This document shows, in pieces, positions 1 to 7,938 of a DNA stretch of 45,154 bases (position 1 is the first letter of the stretch; every line of letters starts with the position of its first letter). Made by a program: the position numbers and the translations under genes. The notes beneath the pieces are model-generated. The model did not search any database. It was not told the origin of the DNA and saw only the letters and a list, made by a program, of their open reading frames with translations. This DNA is from Acidobacteriota bacterium (lineage in GTDB: Bacteria; Acidobacteriota; B3-B38; Guanabaribacteriales; JAGGZT01): assembly GCA_021161905.1 (NCBI GenBank), contig JAGGZT010000045.1, positions 1-45,154 of the forward strand, written 5' to 3'.

Positions 1-25
1 CCTTTAGTATAGGGAGGGAAGGTAG

Positions 26-361
26 ATGAAGAAGGGAGTAAAGTTTATCTTTCTAACCGTCCCTCTTGTTTTTCTTGTTGCTGGGTTATCGTTTGGGCAA
101 TACCCCGAGTTTAGCTTTGGGAAGAAGGCGGTCGAGGAAACCGCTGTAGCGACCTCCTATGGGATATTGAAATCCTCCTTCATTTCGAGTAAGGGTAGAT
201 ATTACATCTTGTGGGAACTTCGGGGAGGGGATGAAAACTATTCTCTACTCCTTCGCGTATCCGAGGATGATTGGTATGTGAGGATAAGAGCAGGAAGGGT
301 TAAAGCCAAGCTACACTTAGAAAAAAAGGGGTGCCTTAAGAAGGCACCCCTTATTTTTTAG
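26..361 (+). CDS. Short secreted protein of unknown function, stop codon beyond a terminator
   Basis: I do not recognise a family. The 111-residue product starts with a clear Sec signal peptide (Lys-Lys, a hydrophobic run to about residue 20, then LSFGQ), so it should be exported. The rest is rich in beta-prone residues with no motif. The ATG is preceded by a GGGAGGGAAGG ribosome site. The oddity is the 3' end: the last ten or so codons run through a perfect 12-bp GC-rich hairpin and its T-tract, and the stop codon TAG (359-361) sits at the very end of the T-tract. Either an upstream frameshift removed the true stop (a TAG at 318-320 lies in another frame), or the mRNA ends before a stop. Expression as a full 111-aa protein is uncertain. 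The promoter lies outside the window. Confidence 0.55.
   Translation: MKKGVKFIFLTVPLVFLVAGLSFGQYPEFSFGKKAVEETAVATSYGILKSSFISSKGRYYILWELRGGDENYSLLLRVSEDDWYVRIRAGRVKAKLHLEKKGCLKKAPLIF
326..360. terminator. Bidirectional intrinsic terminator
   Basis: Perfect 12-bp inverted repeat AAGGGGTGCCTT / AAGGCACCCCTT (326-337 and 341-352) with a 3-nt loop. It is followed on the plus strand by ATTTTTTA and preceded by a run of seven A, so the minus-strand transcript also ends in a U-tract. It can stop transcription from the short gene on the left and from the leftward peptidase operon whose last stop codon is at 375. It lies inside the reading frame of the left gene. Confidence 0.88.
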
Positions 362-374
362 CCCTATTCCTCTG

Positions 375-2477
375 CTACTTCTTTTTTTCTATGGTCACGA
401 ATTTCGCCTTCTCGAGGAGTTTGATGTACTTTGTTACCTCGGCGAGTGGTACTGGCTCATATTCTGCAGAGACCGCATTTCGGATGTCGAGGATGCTCCT
501 CTTTCCATTGATGAAGTTTCTTATCTCAAATGTCGCCATCCTCGGAAGCCTGAGCTGGGGCATCTTTCCTATCCTCATATAGAAGAGGAAGGAGTCGAAA
601 TAGCCCTCGAAGTCCTTTGTTCTCTTAGGTATCAACCGCGCCGCCTTTCTCTCCTCGAGGCTTAGCTTCGGCAGGATCGGCTTCATCCCGAACCTGACTG
701 CTAAGGAGCGATATAAAGCGAAGAGATCCCTCCGCGCTATCCTCTCCCGGGCGGTAAGGTTCCTCGAGAGAGAGTTGATTAGGGACGATACCTTGGGGCT
801 GTTCTTGGCGAAGAAGGAGACTGAGGCGATGGTTTCTTTCTCCCTGAGGACGGATTGATGCACGATGTTGACCGCTTCCTTATAGTTGGTGGCAAGTTCC
901 TCCTTTTTGCTCTTTGCCAGGAGCATCGTTGCCCTTTTCATATCGCAAGCGATGCGGGAAAGCCCCTGGGAGAGGATGTAGGGGGCGAGGGCGAGCGCTT
1001 CTTTCTCCCCCGCATTCGCAAGGAAGAGGGCGGAAACGGTGGAGAGGAAGCAAACCCTTCTCAGCTGGGTGGAATCCGATTTATCCGGACGATCGCGATC
1101 GGTATGGTACCACATATCGGGCCAAACGATGAGCATCACGCCGGGGATCCCCACCCCTCCATCGTCGAATACCGCATGATCGCTCGCTCCAAAGTAACGA
1201 TCGATGCTGTAATAGAAGGTATCACGGCTTCCATGGGGGGAGTATATCGGATTGAGGATCCCATGGGGTCTTCCCTCGATATCATCACGGTTGGTCATCC
1301 CCACATATTCGATTGCATTCGCCACCACATCGTTCAGGAAGCTGGGACGGGACCAGGGGGTGCACTTGAGCCGGAAGATGCCGTTGTTCATCCTCAGTCC
1401 TTCCCCCACCATATCCTCATTGATCACCGCAAACGCTCGCTTAAGGAGTTCCGGATGTTTCTTGATGTAGGCGATGGTTCCGGAGAACTCGTTTATCCAG
1501 AGGAAGCGGATAGAGCGCTTCGGAGGAGGTATCTTCCCCTCACGGACGAGCTTGGTTATCGTCCGCGCCACCTCGAGGATAGCAACGCTTCCCGAGATGT
1601 TGTCGTTCGCCCCTTGTTTGGCGAATCCCTCGAAGAGATGGGCGGTGAACCATAGCTCCTCCTCAGGATGCTCAGTTCCCTTGATGAGGGCTACCACCAC
1701 CTCGTTGTTTTCAGGATAACTGGTGGTTTTGCACTTGGCGTGGAGGGTTATCTTCACTCCCCGCTCAAGCATCCGCCTGAGCTCGTTCCCCATCCGGGAG
1801 GAGACGACGAAGGCGAAGGTACTGCTCATCCCTCCACCCCATCCTCCCAGCCAGTTCCAGCCGACCTCATCGGGGTCGTACTCAGGATGGGATGAGGAGA
1901 AGCAGATTATACCTGCTGCCTTGTACTTCACTATCCCCAGGCGGAGGGCGGAGAAGGGAGAGCCGTCAACGAGGAGAAGCTTTCCCGCTACATCCTTACC
2001 TTTATAGAACTCCTCCCTGTTTCCCGGTCCTACATAGATGAGCTCGGCAGTAACATCAGCGGAGGCGCTTCCCGGAGCGAGGCAGGCGGGGACATCATCG
2101 AGGCAGGTGAGCTTGACCAGCTTCGGCTTAACCATCCACAGCTCAGCGGAGACAGCATCCCAGGTTTTTCTCCCTTTGTTAGAGGGAAGCTTCTCTATTT
2201 TCCCTTCGATCCCATACTCCTTGAGCTTCTTCAGCATATATTCCGATTCGTAGAAATGGTTCAGGTATTCGGAAGCGGGGCGATTGTGATTGATGCCAGC
2301 GAGCATTATCTCGTTGTTTAAGGGGATCTCCCCTGAGACCTCGTTTAGGATTATCGGCACCAGCTTGTCCGGAATGAGGAGGGGCGGTGCTTCCCCTGCT
2401 CGCTTCTCCCCGTACGAAGGGATGAAAGCGGCGAGGGCGATGATTAGACCAATGACTATTACCCACTTCTTCCTCAT
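375..2477 (-). CDS. Secreted M28-family metallopeptidase with PA domain and PqqD-like C-terminus
   Basis: Probable zinc aminopeptidase acting outside the inner membrane. The 700 residues have a signal peptide (1-23), a protease-associated (PA) region at about 145-250, and an M28 catalytic domain at about 255-490. Likely zinc ligands are H280 (FTAHLFEG), D292 (GANDNISG), E330 (INEFSGT), D355 (INEDMVG) and H458 (WYHTDRDR). The usual M28 Glu-Glu pair is Asn-Glu here, so the general base is not obvious. The last 50 residues (NGKRSILDIRNAV ... YIKLLEKAKFV) read like a PqqD/winged-helix module; that assignment is inference. The start has a good AAGGAGGG site 7 nt upstream. The gene lies 14 bp downstream of an M14 peptidase gene in the same direction, so the two form an operon that ends at the bidirectional terminator. 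Confidence 0.88.
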   Translation of the reverse strand: MRKKWVIVIGLIIALAAFIPSYGEKRAGEAPPLLIPDKLVPIILNEVSGEIPLNNEIMLAGINHNRPASEYLNHFYESEYMLKKLKEYGIEGKIEKLPSNKGRKTWDAVSAELWMVKPKLVKLTCLDDVPACLAPGSASADVTAELIYVGPGNREEFYKGKDVAGKLLLVDGSPFSALRLGIVKYKAAGIICFSSSHPEYDPDEVGWNWLGGWGGGMSSTFAFVVSSRMGNELRRMLERGVKITLHAKCKTTSYPENNEVVVALIKGTEHPEEELWFTAHLFEGFAKQGANDNISGSVAILEVARTITKLVREGKIPPPKRSIRFLWINEFSGTIAYIKKHPELLKRAFAVINEDMVGEGLRMNNGIFRLKCTPWSRPSFLNDVVANAIEYVGMTNRDDIEGRPHGILNPIYSPHGSRDTFYYSIDRYFGASDHAVFDDGGVGIPGVMLIVWPDMWYHTDRDRPDKSDSTQLRRVCFLSTVSALFLANAGEKEALALAPYILSQGLSRIACDMKRATMLLAKSKKEELATNYKEAVNIVHQSVLREKETIASVSFFAKNSPKVSSLINSLSRNLTARERIARRDLFALYRSLAVRFGMKPILPKLSLEERKAARLIPKRTKDFEGYFDSFLFYMRIGKMPQLRLPRMATFEIRNFINGKRSILDIRNAVSAEYEPVPLAEVTKYIKLLEKAKFVTIEKKK

Positions 2478-2491
2478 TTCGTCAACCCTCC

Positions 2492-5032
2492 TTATTTAAG
2501 AGTGGAAAGATATATTGAGTTGAAGAGAAGACGGAAGGTGGCGTAAGCCTGTGCCCGATAGAGGACATCGAAGCCGATCAATACCACCTTTCCCTTCCCA
2601 TAAGGAACGACCATCAGAGCAGATCTTTCTGCCAGGTGTCCCTCTCCAAGGATGAACCCGCTTGCCAATATATCCTTTGCCGGGTATCTTGCCACTGTCT
2701 CCCCTTTATCCCCTGAGAAAGCCTGGCTGAAGCGGAACATACAATAGGTCCTTCGCGGGGAACCGTATCCTATGGGATGGGTGTTGTCCACCTCGAGCCT
2801 GAGGATGGAGCCAGGGATAAAGAATTCCTTCGAGGAAAGCCCAGCTAAGGTATTTCTTACCGGTAGAGGGAAGTACTTGATGGGAAGCTCGGTAGCTGAA
2901 CCCATAGCGATGAGGACACCCCCCTCCTCAACGAAGGAGGAAAGGGCTTTTATACCCTCATTGCCGATACCACCGGTGTACTTCGGAGGGTATTTCCCTT
3001 TAGGAAGCCCCTTTATTATCGTTTCTGCTCTTTGGTCCGGGAGGATGATGGCGTCGAACCTTGAGGCAAGTCCTCCTCTTCTTATATCCCTGTTGAAAAT
3101 GCTCTTATAGGGGAACTCGAACTGCTCGAGGACGAACCGGGTCCAGCCCTCGGATATCGAGGGGACATAGCTTTTATATATCCCCACTCGAGGGGAAACC
3201 TCCCTCATCAGAGGCACTTTGGGAAGCCTTCTCAAGCGGTAAAAGGTGATGGGAAATTTTTCGCTCATTCTCGCTATATCCCCTGCTACTTTTTTCTCAT
3301 TTTTTACAATGATGCTTCCCGGAGGGAGGCTCTCCTTTCCTATGACAAGTTTTCCTTTGGTACGGTAGATGGTTACCCCTTTTTTGAGCAGGCGGTTCAT
3401 CACGATGAAACTTACATTCGTCTCCGGCGAGAAGGCGAAGTACCTGCCTCCTCTCCCAACTATTCTCCCTTTGGGTGGTTTTATCTTATCTACGAGAACA
3501 AGGTCGGCGGTAAAAGGCTTTTTCACCTCGACCGTCCTCACCCCCATAAGGAAGGGGAGGGTTTGAGCGGTGACATCATAGGGTCTTTTCGGCGGTCCTC
3601 CTGGATACTGGGGGATGTAGGGGTAATGTTGCACCTCGAGCAGGGTCTTGGCAAAGGAGCCGTAGGGCTGGGCAAGTCTTATCACATAGCTACCCGCGGG
3701 ATAGCGTATCCCATCGGCGAGGAATGGGGAGATGGCTTTTTCCACTTCGACCATACCCATTCGGAGCACATTGAGCAATTTTGCGGTTGTTGCTGGGTCC
3801 TTTTGGCCTCGGGGGATTATGTAAGCGTAGGGTGGGACTTTTCTCGTAACCGCCCGTTTCCCTATGAGATAGAAATTCCTGAGCCAGCGGGTGCGGAAGT
3901 TCGCTGCATGGTTTAAGCAGGCGAAGGCAGCTATCTCTTCGTATTTGATGATGTCCCTGATATGCCATTCACCACCTTCCCAGGGAAGAGGGAACTTCCA
4001 GGATGATTGGAGGTAGTTCCTTCCCCCTCTTCCCCGTTTTAGCCTCTCCCTGGGGACGACTATTGGAGTAGCTATCCGCACACTGGCTAACTCCGAAAGG
4101 ATGCGTACTCCAGCATGGTAATGCTGATAGGAGCGGGCTGGGGTCCAGGCATCGAATATGTCGTTGATGAGTACCCCCTTCTTCCCCTTTCCGATGAGCG
4201 CTGCCGCCATTGAGGTGCCGAGGTCGTTTATCTCCGCCACCAGGATGGGGTCCACATTGGGGTCGATCGGGTCGATAAACGGAGGGAGAAACATCCGGGC
4301 ACCGGAGGAGCCCATCTGGTGCATATCGTAAACTATCTGAGGATGCCACACATTGTGGATCTTTCCCACAGTGAGCCTCGTTTCCTTCTGGCTGAAGAAG
4401 TACCAATCCCGGTTGTTATCGTGTCCCACATACTTGTGGTAGAGGAACGGAGGCGAGGTTCCTTCGTAAGGTGTTCCCAGGGTCTTTTTGTACCAGTTCA
4501 CCACCAGCACCTGTCCGTCTGGGTTGAGCGAGGGGACGAGAAGTAGGATCACATTGTCGAGGATGTGGCGCACCTCGGGACTGTTCTCCGATGCCAAGCG
4601 ATAGGCGAGCTTCATCGCCAATTGAGTGCTCGCTATCTCGGTAGAGTGGATGGTGCAGGTGATGAGGACGATCGTTTTTCCTTCTCGGATAAGTTTTTCT
4701 GCTTCCTTTTTACCTATCGTTCTGGGGTCGGCGAGTTTCTCCTGGATTCTCCGATAATAATCGAGATTGGCGATCGTTTTCGGGGAGGATATGATAGCCA
4801 AGATGAACGGATTTCCCTCGGTGGTTTTTCCCAACTCCATTACCTTCACTCGGTCCGACGCTTTGTCCAGGAGATTGAAGTACTTAACCACCTGGTTCCA
4901 TTCCGGTAGTTTCCTGTCCTCGCCAATGGTGAAGCCGATTACCTCGCTCGGCTTCGGAACCTGAGCAAGACTGATAAGTGAAATTCCAAAGACGATAAAA
5001 AGTAGGAATGACAAAACACCTTTTCTTTCCAT
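2492..5032 (-). CDS. Secreted M14-family zinc carboxypeptidase-like protein
   Basis: 846 residues with a signal peptide (1-23, ending SLAQ) and an M14 carboxypeptidase fold in the N-terminal half. Visible motifs are the HxxE zinc site IHSTE (H129, E132), NPDG (170-173), the HDNNRDW segment (204-210) and a third zinc-ligand candidate H238 in DMHQMG. The C-terminal half (about 480-846) has no recognised motif until about 640-840, which resembles a class I amidotransferase-like or other alpha/beta fold (for example GGVLIAMGSATEL, and VVPYGKGKVVLIGFD near the end). That pattern is common in large secreted M14 proteins of this bacterial group. The start follows an AGAGGGAAGG site. First gene of a two-gene operon with the M28 peptidase; both products are exported and probably degrade peptides together. 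Confidence 0.88.
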   Translation of the reverse strand: MERKGVLSFLLFIVFGISLISLAQVPKPSEVIGFTIGEDRKLPEWNQVVKYFNLLDKASDRVKVMELGKTTEGNPFILAIISSPKTIANLDYYRRIQEKLADPRTIGKKEAEKLIREGKTIVLITCTIHSTEIASTQLAMKLAYRLASENSPEVRHILDNVILLLVPSLNPDGQVLVVNWYKKTLGTPYEGTSPPFLYHKYVGHDNNRDWYFFSQKETRLTVGKIHNVWHPQIVYDMHQMGSSGARMFLPPFIDPIDPNVDPILVAEINDLGTSMAAALIGKGKKGVLINDIFDAWTPARSYQHYHAGVRILSELASVRIATPIVVPRERLKRGRGGRNYLQSSWKFPLPWEGGEWHIRDIIKYEEIAAFACLNHAANFRTRWLRNFYLIGKRAVTRKVPPYAYIIPRGQKDPATTAKLLNVLRMGMVEVEKAISPFLADGIRYPAGSYVIRLAQPYGSFAKTLLEVQHYPYIPQYPGGPPKRPYDVTAQTLPFLMGVRTVEVKKPFTADLVLVDKIKPPKGRIVGRGGRYFAFSPETNVSFIVMNRLLKKGVTIYRTKGKLVIGKESLPPGSIIVKNEKKVAGDIARMSEKFPITFYRLRRLPKVPLMREVSPRVGIYKSYVPSISEGWTRFVLEQFEFPYKSIFNRDIRRGGLASRFDAIILPDQRAETIIKGLPKGKYPPKYTGGIGNEGIKALSSFVEEGGVLIAMGSATELPIKYFPLPVRNTLAGLSSKEFFIPGSILRLEVDNTHPIGYGSPRRTYCMFRFSQAFSGDKGETVARYPAKDILASGFILGEGHLAERSALMVVPYGKGKVVLIGFDVLYRAQAYATFRLLFNSIYLSTLK

Positions 5033-5083
5033 CCTTCCCTCTCTAAATGGTTATTGGGTTATAAGCACCCTTATTACCAAGAA

Positions 5084-5607
5084 CTACATTTTAAATCTAT
5101 AACTGAATTTTGCCAAGAGGATATCGCCCTGAGGGACGATGGAAACGCCCCAGGGTTCGTTGAGATAGTCCAAATAGGGGACAAGGGAATGGTTTTGGAT
5201 CCAGACAAAGGAGAAAACAGACCCTGGTTTATACTTGAAGAGCGGAGTAACGGTGCTATACTTGGGTGGGGGTTTGTTCTCCTTATAGAGCGTTTCTCCA
5301 TTTGCTTCCACCTCAGCATGCTTCTGGGAGGTGAGGGCGCTTATGATCCCAATATCCCAGCCACCACTGATCATTCCTTATAATCTTAGCGGCTGCCAAG
5401 ATGGTTGTTTGCGCAGGAAAGTCGGTATATCTTTCGTCCGGGAAATAGCCCTGGGGTGCCTTCCCTATGCGACGGCTGTAGAAGAAGATGCTCTTTCCCC
5501 TTAACATTCCAATACCTGGTAGCGCCCTTATTCCCCAGCTGGAATATACTTCCCCTATCGATGAAAAAGAGCCTTTCTTCATATGATGATCCCTTGAAAA
5601 GGCAATA
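5084..5607 (-). pseudogene. 3' relic of a DUF5916 outer-membrane-barrel protein gene
   Basis: The minus strand carries the last quarter of a DUF5916-type protein, broken by at least two frameshifts. In order, and in three frames: a piece reading ERLFFIDRGSIFQLG (family form: EKRPFFLEG.xIFxFG) at about 5577-5533; then FFYSRRIGKAPQGYFP followed by TTILAAAKI at about 5500-5385; then, from about 5374 to the stop at 5084, GGWDIGIISALTSQKHAEV and a C-terminal end LLAKFSYRFKM, typical of a last barrel strand. An intact member is several hundred residues longer and starts with a CBM9-like domain. Nothing of that remains, because the next gene ends only about 50 bp upstream. Family recognition is from memory of DUF5916 sequences; the frame breaks are visible directly. 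Plus-strand open frames here are antisense shadows. Confidence 0.75.
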
Positions 5608-5657
5608 AAATCCCCCCTTTTCCCTATAGGGGAGAAATTAAGAAAGAGTTGGTTTGT

Positions 5658-6599
5658 TTATTTGTTGGGTGGTTGATCCTTAAACTGCTCTAAAAGCTGT
5701 TTCGCCACCGGAGCATCGGGACCATCAGGAGCGACCTCAAGATATTTCTTGAAATAGGTTACCGCTTTCGGGATGTCGTTTTTGTTCAAGTAGGCATAAC
5801 CGAGCTTGATTATTGCGGGAGGCCAGTCTGGCTTTAACTCGAGCGCCTTCTGGTAGTTTTCGATGGCGTCGTCCACTGCGCCAGCGTTGAAGTAGATCTC
5901 AGCCAGATTGTAAAAGACAACGGGATCGTTGGGGCTTTGAGCGGTTACCTTTTCAAAGTATTCCTTCGCTTTATCCAGGTGTCCCTCCTTGGCGTAGCAT
6001 TCACCGAGGTTGGTCAGTGCCTGGACTGAAGTGGGTTCATATTTCAGAACCTCTTTGTATTCGGCTATTGCCTCCTCATACTTGTTAAGCTTCCGATAGC
6101 AGTTGCCGATGTTGATATGAGTTTGGTAAAGGGTGGGGTTCTTCTCCAAAAATTTCTGAAAACCGGCTAACGCTTCATCGTACTTTCCCGCATTATAGGC
6201 TTCGAGAGCGGTATCGAATATCTTCTTGGAACCAGGAGCAAGGGCAGCCTTGCCTGGCTCACCCTTTTTGAGGGTGAATGTGATCAAGGGGTTTCTTGCA
6301 AGCTGGGTAAGGCGTACGAGTTTGGTTTTGGGGGCATAACCCGGGGCGGAGGCGGTTATCTTCCACATCCCACCGGAGAACCCCATTATCGCCCATTCTC
6401 CATTTTTATCGCTCACTGCACTAAAGGTGGCGGTGAACTCGTCGCTGACCATAGTTATGTTGGCACCTACGATCGGCTTTCCCTTCTCATCGAGAACCTT
6501 TCCCCTGACCCTTCCCGTGCCTCTTCCTTCCTGAGCCGCTACACTAAGTGCACCAAGTACGATGATGGCTATCGCAAGGAAAATTACGCTTTTCTTCAT
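5658..6599 (-). CDS. Exported carboxypeptidase-regulatory-like plus TPR protein
   Basis: 313 residues. Signal peptide (about 1-23), then a carboxypeptidase-regulatory-like beta-sandwich at about 28-112 (GRVRGKVLDEKGKPIVGANI ... GYAPKTKLV), a short linker, and five or six TPR units from about 120 to 300 (repeats with the NPTLYQTHINIGNCYRKLNK pattern). Probably a periplasmic scaffold; no enzymatic motif is present. An in-frame GTG lies two codons upstream (6605), but the AGGAGG site sits 2 nt from that GTG and 8 nt from the ATG at 6599, so the ATG is chosen. A TTGACA promoter lies just upstream. Downstream is the DUF5916 relic, possibly once in the same transcript. Confidence 0.88.
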   Translation of the reverse strand: MKKSVIFLAIAIIVLGALSVAAQEGRGTGRVRGKVLDEKGKPIVGANITMVSDEFTATFSAVSDKNGEWAIMGFSGGMWKITASAPGYAPKTKLVRLTQLARNPLITFTLKKGEPGKAALAPGSKKIFDTALEAYNAGKYDEALAGFQKFLEKNPTLYQTHINIGNCYRKLNKYEEAIAEYKEVLKYEPTSVQALTNLGECYAKEGHLDKAKEYFEKVTAQSPNDPVVFYNLAEIYFNAGAVDDAIENYQKALELKPDWPPAIIKLGYAYLNKNDIPKAVTYFKKYLEVAPDGPDAPVAKQLLEQFKDQPPNK

Positions 6600-6635
6600 C
6601 GACACATCCTCCTTAAAAATTTCAAGCTCCTTTTA

Positions 6636-6664
6636 ATTGTGCTCCTCCGGCGGGTTTTTGTCAA
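6636..6664 (-). promoter_or_regulatory. Sigma-70-like promoter of the TPR gene
   Basis: On the minus strand, -35 TTGACA (6664-6659), a 17-bp spacer, and -10 CACAAT (6641-6636). The -35 is perfect and the -10 weak. The start codon is about 35 bp downstream. Confidence 0.6.
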
Positions 6665-6714
6665 GGAGTAGAGAGGGAATTCCGTCTTAAAAAGGTAGGG
6701 CTGATGCTTAGAGA

Positions 6715-6743
6715 TTGAAACGGTCTCCTGTTTCAGGTATTTT
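6715..6743 (+). promoter_or_regulatory. Promoter of the MFS-S9 operon with embedded inverted repeat
   Basis: -35 TTGAAA (6715-6720), 17-bp spacer, -10 TATTTT (6738-6743). A perfect inverted repeat TGAAAC-N8-GTTTCA (6716-6721 and 6730-6735) overlaps the -35 and most of the spacer, exactly where a repressor would block polymerase. No regulator gene is adjacent, so the operator role is inference. Confidence 0.55.
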
Positions 6744-6770
6744 AAGAGGATAAATGGTTGAGGTGATACC

Positions 6771-7937
6771 TTGGAACAGCGGGCTTTTTCTATATTAGGG
6801 TTATCCATATTCACCTCGATGATTGGTATCGGTTTAATCTCACCCCTTCTCCCCATCTATGCGGTGAAGCTTGGGGCGAGTGGGTTCCTCATCGGGGTGA
6901 TCTTCTCCGGTTTCTCCATCTCCCGGGCGATATTCCTCCCCATAATCGGTTCTGCCTCCGACCGGGTTGGGAGGAAGATGTTCATCGCTCTGGGGCTCTT
7001 CATCTATAGTTTGGTGTCATTGGGTTATGTGATCGCTGAGAGTGGAGAGGCGCTCGCCTTAGTCCGTTTCCTTCAGGGTTTCGCTGCGGCGATGGTCGTT
7101 CCCATCTCTATGGCTTATGTGGGAGATATGGCAAAGAGGGGGAAGGAGGGGGCTCTTATGGGGAGGATGAACCTCTTCCTTTTTGCCGGTTTTGGCTTTG
7201 GACCATTGATGGGCGGGGTGGTAGCCCATCTCTTCGGCTTCAGGATGGATTTTTATCTGATGGGAGGGTTATCCTTCTTCGCTTTCCTCCTCGTTCTCTT
7301 CTTTCTTCCCGAACTCGGCTATCATAAAAAGGTGGAGAGGAGCCATCTTTCTTATAGGAAATTACTCATCCATCCTACGATCCAAGGGGTGATGGCATTT
7401 CGCTTCACCAACTCGATCGCCCGGGGGATCGTTGCCTCCTTTCTCCCCATCTTTGCTAGCAGAAGGGCGGGAGTGGCGGAGATGGGGATTGGTGTTCTGG
7501 TAGCGGTGAACATACTTCTTACCTCGTTTCTTCAGGATTACTTCGGGAGATTATGCGACAGGAAATCACGGAAGAAGCTCGTCTTTATCGGGGCTTCGCT
7601 TGTTTCTTTAGCTCTCTTTCTTCTCCCTTTAGCCCATACCTTCCTTACCCTGTTTCTCGTAAGCGTTGTTTTCGGTGTTGCTTCAGCGATCGCCCTTCCC
7701 GCGGCTACCGCGATGATGGTAGAGCCGGGGAGGAAGCAGGGGATGGGACAATCGATGTCCCTGTTCAATTTGGCGATGAGCCTCGGTTTGGCAAGCGGTC
7801 CCCTCATTGGAGGGAAGCTCCTTGATTCTTACAATATCTCCGCCCCCTTCCTATTTGCTGGGGTGGTGAGCATTTTAGGAACTTGGCTCTTTCTCAAACT
7901 TGTAAAGAGGAGTGTAGGGATATCTTTGGGAGGGTAA
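6771..7937 (+). CDS. MFS transporter, DHA1-like drug or solute exporter
   Basis: 388 residues with about twelve hydrophobic segments and no signal peptide. The motif A loop between TM2 and TM3 reads SASDRVGRKM (family form GxxxDRxGRR), and a motif-C-like GLASGPLIGG occurs in the second half, typical of proton-coupled DHA1 antiporters. The substrate cannot be read from sequence; multidrug or peptide/sugar export are both possible. The start is a TTG at 6771, with a GAGGTGA site 4-5 nt upstream. The nearest upstream ATG (6754) is out of frame. The gene ends 1 nt before the S9 peptidase start, so the two are translated from one mRNA. This pairing hints at export or import of peptide products, but that is inference. 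Confidence 0.87.
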   Translation: MEQRAFSILGLSIFTSMIGIGLISPLLPIYAVKLGASGFLIGVIFSGFSISRAIFLPIIGSASDRVGRKMFIALGLFIYSLVSLGYVIAESGEALALVRFLQGFAAAMVVPISMAYVGDMAKRGKEGALMGRMNLFLFAGFGFGPLMGGVVAHLFGFRMDFYLMGGLSFFAFLLVLFFLPELGYHKKVERSHLSYRKLLIHPTIQGVMAFRFTNSIARGIVASFLPIFASRRAGVAEMGIGVLVAVNILLTSFLQDYFGRLCDRKSRKKLVFIGASLVSLALFLLPLAHTFLTLFLVSVVFGVASAIALPAATAMMVEPGRKQGMGQSMSLFNLAMSLGLASGPLIGGKLLDSYNISAPFLFAGVVSILGTWLFLKLVKRSVGISLGG

Positions 7938-7938
7938 A

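Noticed and set aside
855-1655. 266-codon plus-strand open frame
   Set aside because: It lies wholly antisense to the M28 peptidase, has no ribosome site, and its composition is that of a complement frame.
5054-5383. 109-codon plus-strand frame in the peptidase/TPR gap
   Set aside because: The minus strand of the same stretch carries recognisable DUF5916 segments, so this frame is its complement.
5615-5640. CCCTATAGGG-centred repeat as terminator of the TPR gene
   Set aside because: The stem is short and the pairing ambiguous. The following ATTTTATT is suggestive but not enough for a call.
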